Source of the DNA: an uncultured Alphaproteobacteria bacterium | GTDB lineage: Bacteria; Pseudomonadota; Alphaproteobacteria; Rhizobiales; Ancalomicrobiaceae | DNA length: 40,847 nt | NCBI GenBank assembly: GCA_937892955.1 | Contig: CALBKH010000027.1 | Span: forward strand, 1-40,847 | Reading direction: 5' to 3' | In this document: piece by piece, positions 32,076 to 39,483 of the stretch | Layout: every line of letters starts with the position of its first letter | Position numbering within the stretch: position 1 is the stretch's first letter | Notes under the pieces: generated by a model | Told to the model about the DNA's origin: nothing | Seen by the model: only the letters and a program-made list of their open reading frames with translations | Database searches by the model: none | Position numbers and translations under genes: made by a program

Positions 32076-33986
32076 ATGACGAATTTCATCCAACTTCTGA
32101 TCGGCGGCGTCCTCACCGGATGCATCTACGCGCTGATCGCCCTGGGCTTCTCGCTCATCTTCAGGGTGACCGGCGTGGTCAATCTGGCGCAGGGGGCATT
32201 CTGCATCCTCGCGGCACTCGCCTGCGCCAGCTTCGAGACACAGTTCGGCTGGTCGATCCTCGCCTCCTGCATCGGCGCGGTGGCGGTGGCGGTGACGGTC
32301 GGGGCGGTGGTCGGCGCGACCAGCTTCGTCCCCGGCCTGACCCGGCTGTCGAACGCCAACATGCTGATGTTGACGGCGGGTCTCCTCACCGTCTTCGAAG
32401 GCGCCATGCAACTCGTCTGGGGCAGCCAGCCCTATGCGTTGGAGCCCTTCTCGGGGCAGGAGCCGCTCGCCTTCGCCGGCATCACCATTCCCACCCAGGG
32501 GCTGTGGATGCTCGGGATCACCGGCGTGCTGGTCCTCGCGCTCTGGGCTCTGCTCACCCGCACCCGGCTCGGACAGGCCCTGCGCGCCTGTTCCGAGAAC
32601 CCCACGGCGGCGCGCCTGATGGGCGTCAGCGTCCCGCGGATGACGCTCTTCAGCTTCTGCCTCTCGGCTCTGATCGCGGCGATCGCCGGCGTGGTGATCG
32701 CTCCGGCGACGTCGCTGCAGTTCGACAGCGGCCGGCTCTTCACCGTCTCCGGCTTCATCGCCGCGGTGATCGGCGGCATCGCCTCGCTGCCCGGCGCGAT
32801 CGTCGGCGGGCTGGTGCTCGGTGTCGTCAATTCGCTGGCGACCGCCTATCTCTCCTCGCTCTATTCCAGCGCCATCGCCCTCGGGCTGTTGCTCATGGTG
32901 CTGGTGTGGCGACCGAGCGGCCTGATGGCCGGCGGTCCCGCTCGGCGCCAGGACGTGCGCGACGAGGCGCGGGTGTGGAAGCGGGTACACCGGCTGACGC
33001 CGGAGGCCCGGCGCTTCGCCGCCGTCGCCGCACTGATCGGCGCGATCGCGCTGCCCCACGGGATGGCGTCCGAGGCGATCCTGAGCAGTCTGGTGATCGT
33101 CGGCATCCTGTTCATCGCGCTGATCGGGCTCGATCTGCTGATGGGCTGGTGCGGACAGGTGGCGCTCGGGCAGGCCGGCTTCATGGCGATCGGCGGCTAT
33201 ACCGCGGCGGGGCTGGCGATCGAATACCAGGTGTCGCCGGTCGTCGGCATCCTCGCCGGCATGATGCTGTCGCTCGTCTGCGCGCTGATCCTCTCGGTGG
33301 TGACGCTACGGCTGCGCGGTCTCTATCTGGCGCTCGCCACCCTGTCCTTCGGTCTCCTGGTCACGTCCTTCGCGGTCGGCCTGACCGAACTCACCGGTGG
33401 TCCCTCCGGTATGGTCGGCATCCCGTCGCTCGAGATCGCCGGCTACGCCTTCGACACGACCGAGTCGATGTATCACCTCGTGCTCGTCCTCGACGTGGCG
33501 CTGATCGTGATCTCCCAGGGTGTGATGCGCTCCTCCTTCGGCCGGGCGATCCAGGCGATCCGCACCGATCAGATGGCGGCGGCGGCGCTCGGGGTGAACG
33601 TGCTGCGCACCAAGCTGGTGGTGTTCGCCGTCAGCGCCATGCTGGCCTCGCTCTCCGGCAGCCTCTATGCCTTCAACTTCCACTTCCTGTCGCCCGACAT
33701 GGTCGATGCGACGCGGTCGCTGGAGTTGGTCGCCATGCTGGTGATCGGTGGCGAGGGGACCCTGATCGGTCCGCTGCTCGGCGGCCTCCTGCTCACCCTC
33801 CTGCCGACCGTCTTCGCGCCGCTCGCCTCGGCCAAGACGCTGGTCTCCGGCCTGTTGCTGGTCGGCTGCTTCCTGTGGTTGCCGCACGGTCTCTACGGCC
33901 TGCTGGTCGACGGCCTCAACCGGATCTTCCGCCGGATCGGCGGGGCCGCCCGTTCCGGCGCGCCGAGCGAGGAGGGCGCGCGATGA
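32076..33986 (+). CDS. Fused ABC permease (LivH-LivM in one chain)
   Basis: A 636-residue inner-membrane protein that joins the two permeases normally encoded separately. Residues ~1-290 match LivH (IGGVLTGCIYALIALGFSLIFRVTGVVNLAQGAF at the start; the cytoplasmic loop RACSENPTAARLMGVSVPRM). A charged linker (ARRQDVRDEARVWKRVHRLTPEARRF) spans about 288-313. The rest matches LivM (GQVALGQAGFMAIGGYTAAG; loop AIRTDQMAAAALGVNVLRTK). About 16 membrane helices are expected. The stop overlaps the start of the first ATPase gene (ATGA). With the neighbouring binding protein and two ATPases it forms a complete importer, probably for phthalate. Confidence 0.88.
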   Translation: MTNFIQLLIGGVLTGCIYALIALGFSLIFRVTGVVNLAQGAFCILAALACASFETQFGWSILASCIGAVAVAVTVGAVVGATSFVPGLTRLSNANMLMLTAGLLTVFEGAMQLVWGSQPYALEPFSGQEPLAFAGITIPTQGLWMLGITGVLVLALWALLTRTRLGQALRACSENPTAARLMGVSVPRMTLFSFCLSALIAAIAGVVIAPATSLQFDSGRLFTVSGFIAAVIGGIASLPGAIVGGLVLGVVNSLATAYLSSLYSSAIALGLLLMVLVWRPSGLMAGGPARRQDVRDEARVWKRVHRLTPEARRFAAVAALIGAIALPHGMASEAILSSLVIVGILFIALIGLDLLMGWCGQVALGQAGFMAIGGYTAAGLAIEYQVSPVVGILAGMMLSLVCALILSVVTLRLRGLYLALATLSFGLLVTSFAVGLTELTGGPSGMVGIPSLEIAGYAFDTTESMYHLVLVLDVALIVISQGVMRSSFGRAIQAIRTDQMAAAALGVNVLRTKLVVFAVSAMLASLSGSLYAFNFHFLSPDMVDATRSLELVAMLVIGGEGTLIGPLLGGLLLTLLPTVFAPLASAKTLVSGLLLVGCFLWLPHGLYGLLVDGLNRIFRRIGGAARSGAPSEEGAR

Positions 33987-34795
33987 CGGCTCCCCTCCCC
34001 CATGCCGCGTCGCGCCCGGGCCTCGAGGTGCGCAACCTCTGCCGATCCTTCGGCGGCCTCCAGGCCACCGCCGATGTCTCCTTCTCGGTGCCCTTCGGCA
34101 CGGTGACGGCGCTCGTCGGCCCCAACGGAGCGGGCAAGACCACGCTCTTCAACCTCGTCACCGGCATCGTCCGCCCGCAGAGCGGCGAGGTGTTCTTCGA
34201 CGGCGAAAGGATCACCGGCGTCTCGGCCGGGAAGATCGCGTCGCTCGGACTGATCCGCACCTTCCAGACCGCCCGCGTCTTTCCCGGACTGACGGTGCTG
34301 GAGAACGCCATGGTCGGCGGCCATCGCCGGGTGCGGACGTCGCCCTTCGCCCACATGATCTCCCTCCCCTCGGCGCGCCGCGAAGAACGGGCGCTCAGGG
34401 AGCGGGCCGAAGCGATGCTCGACATCGTCGGCCTGAGCCGGGTCCGCGACACCCATGCGGTGGAGCTGCCGATGGGGTCGCAGAAGCTGCTCGAGGTGGT
34501 CAGGGCGTTGATGGCGGCGCCGCGCATGCTGCTGCTCGACGAGCCGGCCGCCGGCCTCAACGACAGCGAGACCGCCGATCTCGCCGCACTGCTGCGGGCG
34601 ATCCGCGACTGCGGGGTCACCGTCCTCGTCGTCGAACACAACATGGCGCTGGTCATGTCGGTCGCCCAGCAGGTGGTGGTGCTGGAGGCCGGAGCGGTGA
34701 TCGCCTGCGGCGGCCCGGACGAGGTTCGAGCCGATCCGCGGGTGATCCGCGCCTACCTCGGCGCCGAAACCGACACACATGGAGGACGGTCGTGA
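33983..34795 (+). CDS. ABC transporter ATPase (LivG type)
   Basis: A 270-residue ATPase of the branched-chain-type importer. Walker A is GPNGAGKTT near residues 49-57 and Walker B MLLLDEPAAGLN. The signature region is degenerate (LPMGSQKLLEVVRALM instead of LSGGQ), a variation common in LivG-like proteins. The switch histidine is present (VVEHNMALVM). The ~270-residue length and the insert between Walker A and signature (GGHRRVRTSPF...) are typical of LivG. It overlaps the permease gene at one end and the LivF-type gene at the other, so all parts are translationally coupled. Confidence 0.9.
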   Translation: MTAPLPHAASRPGLEVRNLCRSFGGLQATADVSFSVPFGTVTALVGPNGAGKTTLFNLVTGIVRPQSGEVFFDGERITGVSAGKIASLGLIRTFQTARVFPGLTVLENAMVGGHRRVRTSPFAHMISLPSARREERALRERAEAMLDIVGLSRVRDTHAVELPMGSQKLLEVVRALMAAPRMLLLDEPAAGLNDSETADLAALLRAIRDCGVTVLVVEHNMALVMSVAQQVVVLEAGAVIACGGPDEVRADPRVIRAYLGAETDTHGGRS

Positions 34796-35574
34796 TCCTG
34801 TCTCTCTCCGGCCTCACCGTCGGCTACGACTCGAACCCCGTGTTGACCGGCATCGATCTCGACGTCGCGCAGGGGGAGATCGTCACCCTGGTCGGCGCCA
34901 ACGGCGCCGGCAAATCGACCATGGTCCGCACCATCGCCGGGCTGATGCGACCGACCGCCGGCGACGTCGTCTACGAGGGGCGTTCGATCGTCAGGTCGAG
35001 CCCGGCCGAGCGTCTGCGCCTCGGCCTCGCGCTGGTCCCCGAGGGGCGGCAGGTCTTCGCCGGCCTCACGGTGCGCGAGAACCTGGCGCTCGGGACCCAT
35101 GCCGTCCACGGCTCGATCGACGCGGCCGAGCGCCGGCGTCGGCTCGACGAGGTGCTCGACCTCTTCCCCGTCCTGGCGCAACGGCTCGACAGCCCGGCCG
35201 GCAACTTCTCGGGCGGCCAGCAGCAGATGCTGGCGATCGGTCGCGGCCTGATGTCGGGACCTCGTCTGCTGATGCTCGACGAACCGTCGCTGGGCCTCTC
35301 GCCGTTGCTGGTCTCGGAGATCTTCCGGCTGATCTGCAGCTTGCGCGATCGCGGCCTGTCGATCCTGCTCGCCGAGCAGAACGCCCGCTCCGCTCTCGCC
35401 GTCGCCGACCGCGGCTACGTTCTCGAGAACGGACGGGTCGCGCTGTCGGGATCGGCGGCGGATCTCCTCGGCTCGTCGGAGATCGCCGAACGCTACCTCG
35501 GAGCCGGCGCCGCCGTCGCCGGTTCCTCCGCCGCGGAACGCGCCACGACCGAGCGCCTTCGCCAACTCCTCTGA
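34792..35574 (+). CDS. ABC transporter ATPase (LivF type)
   Basis: A 260-residue ATPase paired with the LivG-type protein. Walker A is GANGAGKST near residues 35-43, the signature FSGGQQQMLAIGRGLM and Walker B LLMLDEPSLGLSP. LAEQNARSALAVAD carries Gln-Asn in place of the switch histidine, as in LivF. It starts at a GTG at 34792 with GGAGGA 7 bases upstream, overlapping the previous stop (GTGA). It has a ~25-residue C-terminal tail rich in Ala/Ser/Arg beyond the usual LivF end. The importer genes sit between phthalate oxygenase and 4,5-dihydroxyphthalate decarboxylase. Confidence 0.9.
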   Translation: MILSLSGLTVGYDSNPVLTGIDLDVAQGEIVTLVGANGAGKSTMVRTIAGLMRPTAGDVVYEGRSIVRSSPAERLRLGLALVPEGRQVFAGLTVRENLALGTHAVHGSIDAAERRRRLDEVLDLFPVLAQRLDSPAGNFSGGQQQMLAIGRGLMSGPRLLMLDEPSLGLSPLLVSEIFRLICSLRDRGLSILLAEQNARSALAVADRGYVLENGRVALSGSAADLLGSSEIAERYLGAGAAVAGSSAAERATTERLRQLL

Positions 35575-35594
35575 TGCCGCCGGAACCTGATCGA

Positions 35595-36587
35595 ATGTAT
35601 GCGAACCTCTCCCTCTCCGTCGCGGTCGGCGACTACGACCGCACCCGACCGCTCGTCGACGGCACCGTCCGTATCGACGGCGTCGATCCGGTGTTCATGC
35701 TGTTGGAGCCGGAGGAGATCTTCTTCCGCGCCTTCCGCCACGCCGAGTTCGACATCTGCGAACTGTCGCTGTCGAGCTACACGGTGAAGACCGCACGCGG
35801 CGACAGCCCCTATGTCGGCGTGCCGGTGTTCCCGTCGCGGGCCTTCCGCCACACGTCGATCTACGTCCGGACGGACCGCGGTATCCGCGAACCGGCCGAT
35901 CTGAAGGGCCGCCGCGTCGGCGTGCCGGAGTACCAGCTCACCGCCAACGTCTGGGCCCGCATGATTCTCGCGGATCACGGTGTCGAGCCCCGGGACGTGC
36001 ACTGGCTGCGCGGCGGCTACGACGAACCGGGCCGGGTGGAGAAGATCGCTCTCGACCTGCCGCCGGACGTGCGGCTGGAGTCGATCCCGGAAGGGACGAC
36101 GCTCTCGGGCCTCCTCGCCGCCGGCGAGATCGACGCGGTGATCGGCCCGCGGGCGCCGTCGTGTTTCGAGGCCGGCCACCCGCACGTCGGGCGGCTGTGG
36201 GCCGACCCGGTCGCCGCGGCGTCCGACTGGTACCGCCGTCACCGCCATTTCCCGATCATGCATCTGGTCGGTGTCCGCCGCGATCTCGTCGAGCGTCACG
36301 GCTGGCTGCCGGCGGCGGTCGCCAAAGCCTTCGGCCGGGCCAAGGCGGTCGGCCTCGCCCGCCTCGGCGACACCTCGGCGACCAAGGTGACGCTGCCCTT
36401 TGTCGAAGAACGGCTGCAAGAGGCCCGGGCTCTCCTCGGAGAGGATTACTGGTCCTATGGTTTCGAGGCCAATCGCCGTACACTCGACGCGTTCCTGACG
36501 GCTCACCACGCCCAGGGTCTTTCGATCCGACGCCTCGCGCCGGAGGAGCTTTTCCATCCCACCACGCTCGAGTCGCATCGGATCTGA
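35595..36587 (+). CDS. ophC: 4,5-dihydroxyphthalate decarboxylase
   Basis: A 330-residue enzyme that removes one carboxyl from 4,5-dihydroxyphthalate to give protocatechuate. It has a type II periplasmic-binding-protein-like fold but is cytoplasmic, with no signal peptide. Family marks are LSVAVGDYDRTRPLVDG at the start, the loop GVPVFPSRAFRHTSIYVR, LKGRRVGVPEYQLTANVWARMIL and GEIDAVIGPRAP. This family is specific, which makes it the strongest single pointer to phthalate catabolism here. I prefer the ATG at 35595, which matches the usual start; an ATG at 35574 overlaps the LivF stop (TGATG) and would add 7 residues. It lies 20 bases after the LivF-type gene. Confidence 0.9.
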   Translation: MYANLSLSVAVGDYDRTRPLVDGTVRIDGVDPVFMLLEPEEIFFRAFRHAEFDICELSLSSYTVKTARGDSPYVGVPVFPSRAFRHTSIYVRTDRGIREPADLKGRRVGVPEYQLTANVWARMILADHGVEPRDVHWLRGGYDEPGRVEKIALDLPPDVRLESIPEGTTLSGLLAAGEIDAVIGPRAPSCFEAGHPHVGRLWADPVAAASDWYRRHRHFPIMHLVGVRRDLVERHGWLPAAVAKAFGRAKAVGLARLGDTSATKVTLPFVEERLQEARALLGEDYWSYGFEANRRTLDAFLTAHHAQGLSIRRLAPEELFHPTTLESHRI

Positions 36588-36601
36588 ATGGAGAGCGGAC
36601 C

Positions 36602-36964
36602 ATGACCGGAATCCTCGACGTCATCCGTCGCTGGCGCGACCGCTGGGAACTCGACCGGACCGTGCCGGAAGAACTCGACCGTATGTTGAGCGAGGTCGGG
36701 ATGACCCATCACGATCTCGCCGCCGCGGCCGACGGCGGCGAACACGTCGCGCGGTTGTTGCCGGCGATGTTGGCGCTCAACGGTATCGAGGCCGAGGAGG
36801 TGCGGCGCGAACTCGGCCTGCTGTTCCGCGACCTCGAACGGGTCTGCAACAACTGCCGGGAGGTGAAGCGCTGTCGCCACCTGATGGACGAGGGAGCGCC
36901 GGTCGATCAACTCGCCGAGATCTGCCCGAATGCAGCGACCATGGCGAGCTTGGCGTCGAAATGA
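36602..36964 (+). CDS. DUF6455-family protein with four-cysteine motif
   Basis: A 120-residue small cytoplasmic protein of unknown function. The N-terminal half is helical and charged. The C-terminal half holds four cysteines, C82, C85, C91 and C108, in RVCNNCREVKRCRHLM...EICPNA, a CX2CX5CX16C pattern that could bind zinc or an iron-sulfur cluster. Homologues of this type are frequent in alphaproteobacteria, mostly unstudied. It follows the decarboxylase gene by 14 bases and closes the plus-strand phthalate unit, so it may be linked to it in function or expression. The DUF assignment is from the cysteine pattern and size; no activity is claimed. Confidence 0.7.
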   Translation: MTGILDVIRRWRDRWELDRTVPEELDRMLSEVGMTHHDLAAAADGGEHVARLLPAMLALNGIEAEEVRRELGLLFRDLERVCNNCREVKRCRHLMDEGAPVDQLAEICPNAATMASLASK

Positions 36965-37020
36965 ACCGGGCCGGGTTCGTCGATGCCATTCTGATCCGCG
37001 TCACGCGGCGAATGCCGTCG

Positions 37021-37043
37021 ACACCGGTATGACAGACCGGTGT
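37021..37043. repeat. Inverted repeat (8-bp arms) after the DUF6455 gene
   Basis: ACACCGGT (37021-37028) and ACCGGTGT (37036-37043) with a 7-base loop, 57 bases after the last phthalate-unit gene. It could be a 3' mRNA end structure; there is no U-tract. Confidence 0.4.
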
Positions 37044-37186
37044 GGTCATGCCCGGTCCGCGTGAGCGGCACCGTCGCAGGTCGAAAGTGCCAACGCACAC
37101 CCGACCAGAACCCGGAAGGCGAATGCCGGCATCATGAGGTGGTCGCCTTCGGGTCGCATCCGCGCTGGCGGAGTGGGTGATACCGA

Positions 37187-37223
37187 GCGGATGAAGTTCT
37201 GACCTGTTCGGAACGTCATCCGC
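37187..37223. repeat. Imperfect 13-bp stem-loop
   Basis: GCGGATGA (37187-37194) pairs with TCATCCGC (37216-37223). Inside, after one A/G mismatch, GTTC (37196-37199) pairs with GAAC (37211-37214), leaving an 11-base loop. It is REP-like in size and setting. Confidence 0.45.
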
Positions 37224-37264
37224 GAAGGCAAGCCCGAACGGGCGTCGGCCGGTCAGGCCGCAAC

Positions 37265-37296
37265 TCACGAAATTCGGACGAGTCCGAATTTCGTGA
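37265..37296. repeat. Near-perfect 32-bp palindrome
   Basis: TCACGAAATTCGGAC (37265-37279) and its exact inverse GTCCGAATTTCGTGA (37282-37296) are separated by only two bases. This is the strongest palindrome in the window. No U-tract follows, so it is not an ordinary terminator; a protein-binding site, a REP-like element or the remnant of a mobile-element end are possible. Confidence 0.65.
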
Positions 37297-37344
37297 ACTC
37301 GGTATGAGACGATCCATACTGCGCGGCGTCGAGGGAGGGGCGGG

Positions 37345-37650
37345 ATCCATCGCGGCGACCACCGGGAGCTTTTCCGTCCGCAGTGGTTCGGCGCCCCTCG
37401 TGACGCCCTCGACAGTTTCAGGGTCTGTTCGAGAACGAGGAGATCGTTCGGGCCGAGTTCATCCTCGCGCCCGAGCCGAGATCGGCGATTGTGGACGCTC
37501 TGCGGGATCGGACCGCAGCCGACACGTTGGTCGTCCCCCGGCCGGGGAGGACCTGGCGGAGATCGTCACTCACCGGAACACCGCCGACATCGGCGACCCG
37601 GCCCGGGTCTCGCCGGACTGGGTGCGCGGGCGCAGCGTCTCGTCCGGACG
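37345..37650 (+). pseudogene. Probable decayed or frameshifted coding remnant
   Basis: Three consecutive pieces in different plus-strand frames read as one protein-like sequence. Piece 1, up to about 37420, is HRELFRPQWFGAPRDALDSF. Piece 2, about 37422-37544, is GLFENEEIVRAEFILAPEP continuing to LVVPRP. Piece 3, from about 37544, is GEDLAEIVTHRNTADIGDP continuing to DWVRGRS. Each break lies in a run of G, and adding a single G to each run restores one frame, so two one-base deletions, or two sequencing errors in homopolymers, explain it. No start codon or clear end was found and I do not recognise the family. Its last part is antisense to the 57-residue gene at 37570-37743, so not both need be real. 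Confidence 0.38.
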
Positions 37651-37743
37651 GGCGGGGCGGTCGTCGGCGAGAGAGGTGAGGACGGTGACGGTCAGAAAGG
37701 TGAGAGCGGCGATCACGGCGGCTGCACGAACGGACGAGAACAT
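37570..37743 (-). CDS. Small exported or membrane peptide, unknown function
   Basis: A 57-residue frame starting with FSSVRAAAVIAALTFLTVTVLT, a positively charged start followed by a hydrophobic stretch of about 18 residues (signal peptide or single membrane helix), then a polar, arginine-rich tail. The ATG at 37743 is 5 bases after GGAGG, a strong ribosome site; another ATG directly before it is too close to that site. The good start signals and the hydrophobic segment support a real gene, while the tail overlaps the possible decayed gene on the other strand. No family is recognised. Confidence 0.5.
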   Translation of the reverse strand: MFSSVRAAAVIAALTFLTVTVLTSLADDRPARPDETLRPRTQSGETRAGSPMSAVFR

Positions 37744-37859
37744 CATCGCCTCCAGGCAATCTCGGGCGGCGATGAACTCGGCCACCACCGGTCCGTCGTT
37801 CGTCCTCTCCTTTCGGTTCACGAAAAAATGCCGGTCGCCGACGAATTCTCGTCGAGACC

Positions 37860-38396
37860 TCACTCGCCGTGTTCGCACTCGATGCCGTGCACCGCGATCC
37901 GGCCCTGCGGCTGCCAACGTTTCATCGCCGTCTTCACCGCGAGGTCGACGAGGCAGCGGTATTCGTCGTGGCGATCGGGGTTCGCCGTGACGACGCGGGC
38001 GTCGACGGTGAAGGTCGGGGTGCCCGGCTTGCGCGGGAAGCCCTCGTTGCGGGCGAAACCGACCGACACCGTCGAATTGTGGCGCCAGCGGCGTGATTCC
38101 CCCACCCCGAGCCAGTCGCCCCGGTCGGCGGAGGTCTCGACCGTCACCACCCATTCGGCGGTCGGGCCCCTGGCGTTCTTCAGGCCGGCGCGATCGAGGG
38201 CATCGGTGAGCGGCGGCAGGAGATGACGCGGCAGGCCGGCGGCGATCTGCGACCGGGTCATCATCACCACGTAGGTGTGGCCGATCGGCGGGCCTTCGGC
38301 GCAGGCCGGCGCAGCCGTGATCGGCCCGAGGCCGCCGACGAGGGCGGCGAGGACGACGAGTATCGGGCGGGCGGCGGGGACGACGGATGCGGACAT
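37860..38396 (-). CDS. Secreted hypothetical protein
   Basis: A 178-residue protein with a signal peptide (residues 1-33, RPILVVLAALVGGLGPITAAPACA, probable cleavage near ACA-EG). The mature part is predicted to be an alpha/beta domain: HTYVVMMTRSQIAAGLPRHLLPPLTDALDRAGL, a strand-rich middle (TAEWVVTVETSADRG, FTVDARVVTANPD), then CLVDLAVKTAMKRW. Three cysteines remain in the full chain, one at the cleavage region and two near the C-terminus (C151 and C174 approximately) that could form a disulfide in the periplasm. GGAGGCG lies about 6 bases before the ATG. I do not recognise a family. It is on the same strand as, and about 100 bp downstream of, the aldo-keto reductase gene. Confidence 0.65.
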   Translation of the reverse strand: MSASVVPAARPILVVLAALVGGLGPITAAPACAEGPPIGHTYVVMMTRSQIAAGLPRHLLPPLTDALDRAGLKNARGPTAEWVVTVETSADRGDWLGVGESRRWRHNSTVSVGFARNEGFPRKPGTPTFTVDARVVTANPDRHDEYRCLVDLAVKTAMKRWQPQGRIAVHGIECEHGE

Positions 38397-38496
38397 GGGG
38401 CGCCTCCGAGTGATCCGCCGATGGTGACAGATTCGCCGTCGGCCCGTGTCGCCCGATGCCGAGATGCTTCGAGCGACCCGGGACGGCGGGGCACGC

Positions 38497-39483
38497 TCAC
38501 CAGCGCTGATGGACGTGCGGGGCGACCAGCCGGGTATAGATGTCGCGCGCCGCCGCCATGATCTCGGTCGACAGCGGCGGCAGATCTGCAGCGGCGGCGT
38601 TGGCGCGGGCCTGGTCGGCGTTGCGGGCACCGGGGATGACGACGCCGACCGCATCGGCCATGAGGATCCAGCGCAGGGCGAAGGCGGCCATCGGCACGCC
38701 CGCGGGGACCAGACGGCGGATCTCCTCGACCGCCGCGAGACCGACCTCGAAGGGCACGCCGGCGAAGGTCTCGCCGACGTCGAAGGCCTCGCCGTGGCGG
38801 TTGAAGGCGCGGTGGTCGTCGGCGGCGAAGGTGGTCGCGGCGGTGATCTTGCCGGAGAGAAGGCCGCTCGCCAGCGGCACGCGGGCGATGATCGCCACAT
38901 CACGCCTCGCCGCCTCACGGAAGAACAGTTCGGCCGGGCGCTGGCGGAACAGGTTGTAGATGATCTGCACCGAGACGACCCCGGGGTATTCGATCGCCTT
39001 CAGGCCTTCTTCGACCTTCTCGACGCTGACGCCCCAGTCGCGCACCTTGCCCTTGCGCTTCAGGCCCTCCATCGCCTCGGCGACCTCGGGACGATAGAGC
39101 GTCTCGGTCGGCGGGCAGTGGAGCTGGACGAGGTCGAGGCGATCGACGGCGATGTTCTTCAGCGAGCGATCGACGAAGGCCTCGAGGTTCTCGGCGGTAT
39201 AGCCGGCGTCGACATGGGGCGACAGGCGGCGGCCGGCCTTGGTGGCGACGAAGGGGCGATCCCCGCCCCGCTCCTTCAGCACCTCGGCGATGATCCGCTC
39301 GGAGCGCCCGTCGCCGTAGACGTCGGCGGTATCGACGAAGGTCATGCCGGCGTCGAGGGCGGCATGGAGGGCGGCACGGCCGTCGGCCTCGTCGACATCG
39401 CCCCACGAGCCGCCGATCTGCCAGGCGCCGAAACCGATCTCGGATACTTGCCGGCCGGTGCGGCCGAAACGGCGGGTCTTCAT
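38497..39483 (-). CDS. Aldo-keto reductase
   Basis: A 328-residue NAD(P)H-dependent (alpha/beta)8 barrel enzyme. The catalytic tetrad is visible: Asp and Tyr in FVDTADVYGDGRSE, Lys in VATKAGRR and His in LVQLHCPPTE. The cofactor region VVIPGARNADQARANAAA is near the C-terminus. Members close in sequence oxidise or reduce sugars, aldehydes or pyridoxal; the substrate cannot be settled. It is divergent from an aldose 1-epimerase gene with 316 bp between, and the pair suggests sugar or lactone metabolism (the epimerase giving the anomer the reductase uses), which is inference. GGAG precedes the ATG at 39483; the longer open frame above it looks non-coding. Confidence 0.87.
   Translation of the reverse strand: MKTRRFGRTGRQVSEIGFGAWQIGGSWGDVDEADGRAALHAALDAGMTFVDTADVYGDGRSERIIAEVLKERGGDRPFVATKAGRRLSPHVDAGYTAENLEAFVDRSLKNIAVDRLDLVQLHCPPTETLYRPEVAEAMEGLKRKGKVRDWGVSVEKVEEGLKAIEYPGVVSVQIIYNLFRQRPAELFFREAARRDVAIIARVPLASGLLSGKITAATTFAADDHRAFNRHGEAFDVGETFAGVPFEVGLAAVEEIRRLVPAGVPMAAFALRWILMADAVGVVIPGARNADQARANAAAADLPPLSTEIMAAARDIYTRLVAPHVHQRW

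Larger units (their letters stand above)
36965..37344. other. Gene-free, palindrome-rich stretch
   Basis: No convincing gene on either strand. It contains three strong inverted repeats (37021-37043, 37187-37223, 37265-37296), plus ATACCGAG (37180-37187) and its inverse CTCGGTAT (37298-37305), which enclose the second and third. No T-run terminator was seen after the DUF6455 gene. Confidence 0.5.

Noticed and set aside
30687..34795. Long open frames of 790 and 1040 codons across the importer genes, on the minus and plus strands
   Set aside because: They overlap the binding protein, fused permease and ATPase genes in other frames. They are dominated by Arg/Gly/Asp stretches without recognisable domains.
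37265..37296. Reading the 32-bp palindrome as a Rho-independent terminator
   Set aside because: Neither strand has a U-tract after it, and the stem is not especially GC-rich. It is listed as a repeat instead.
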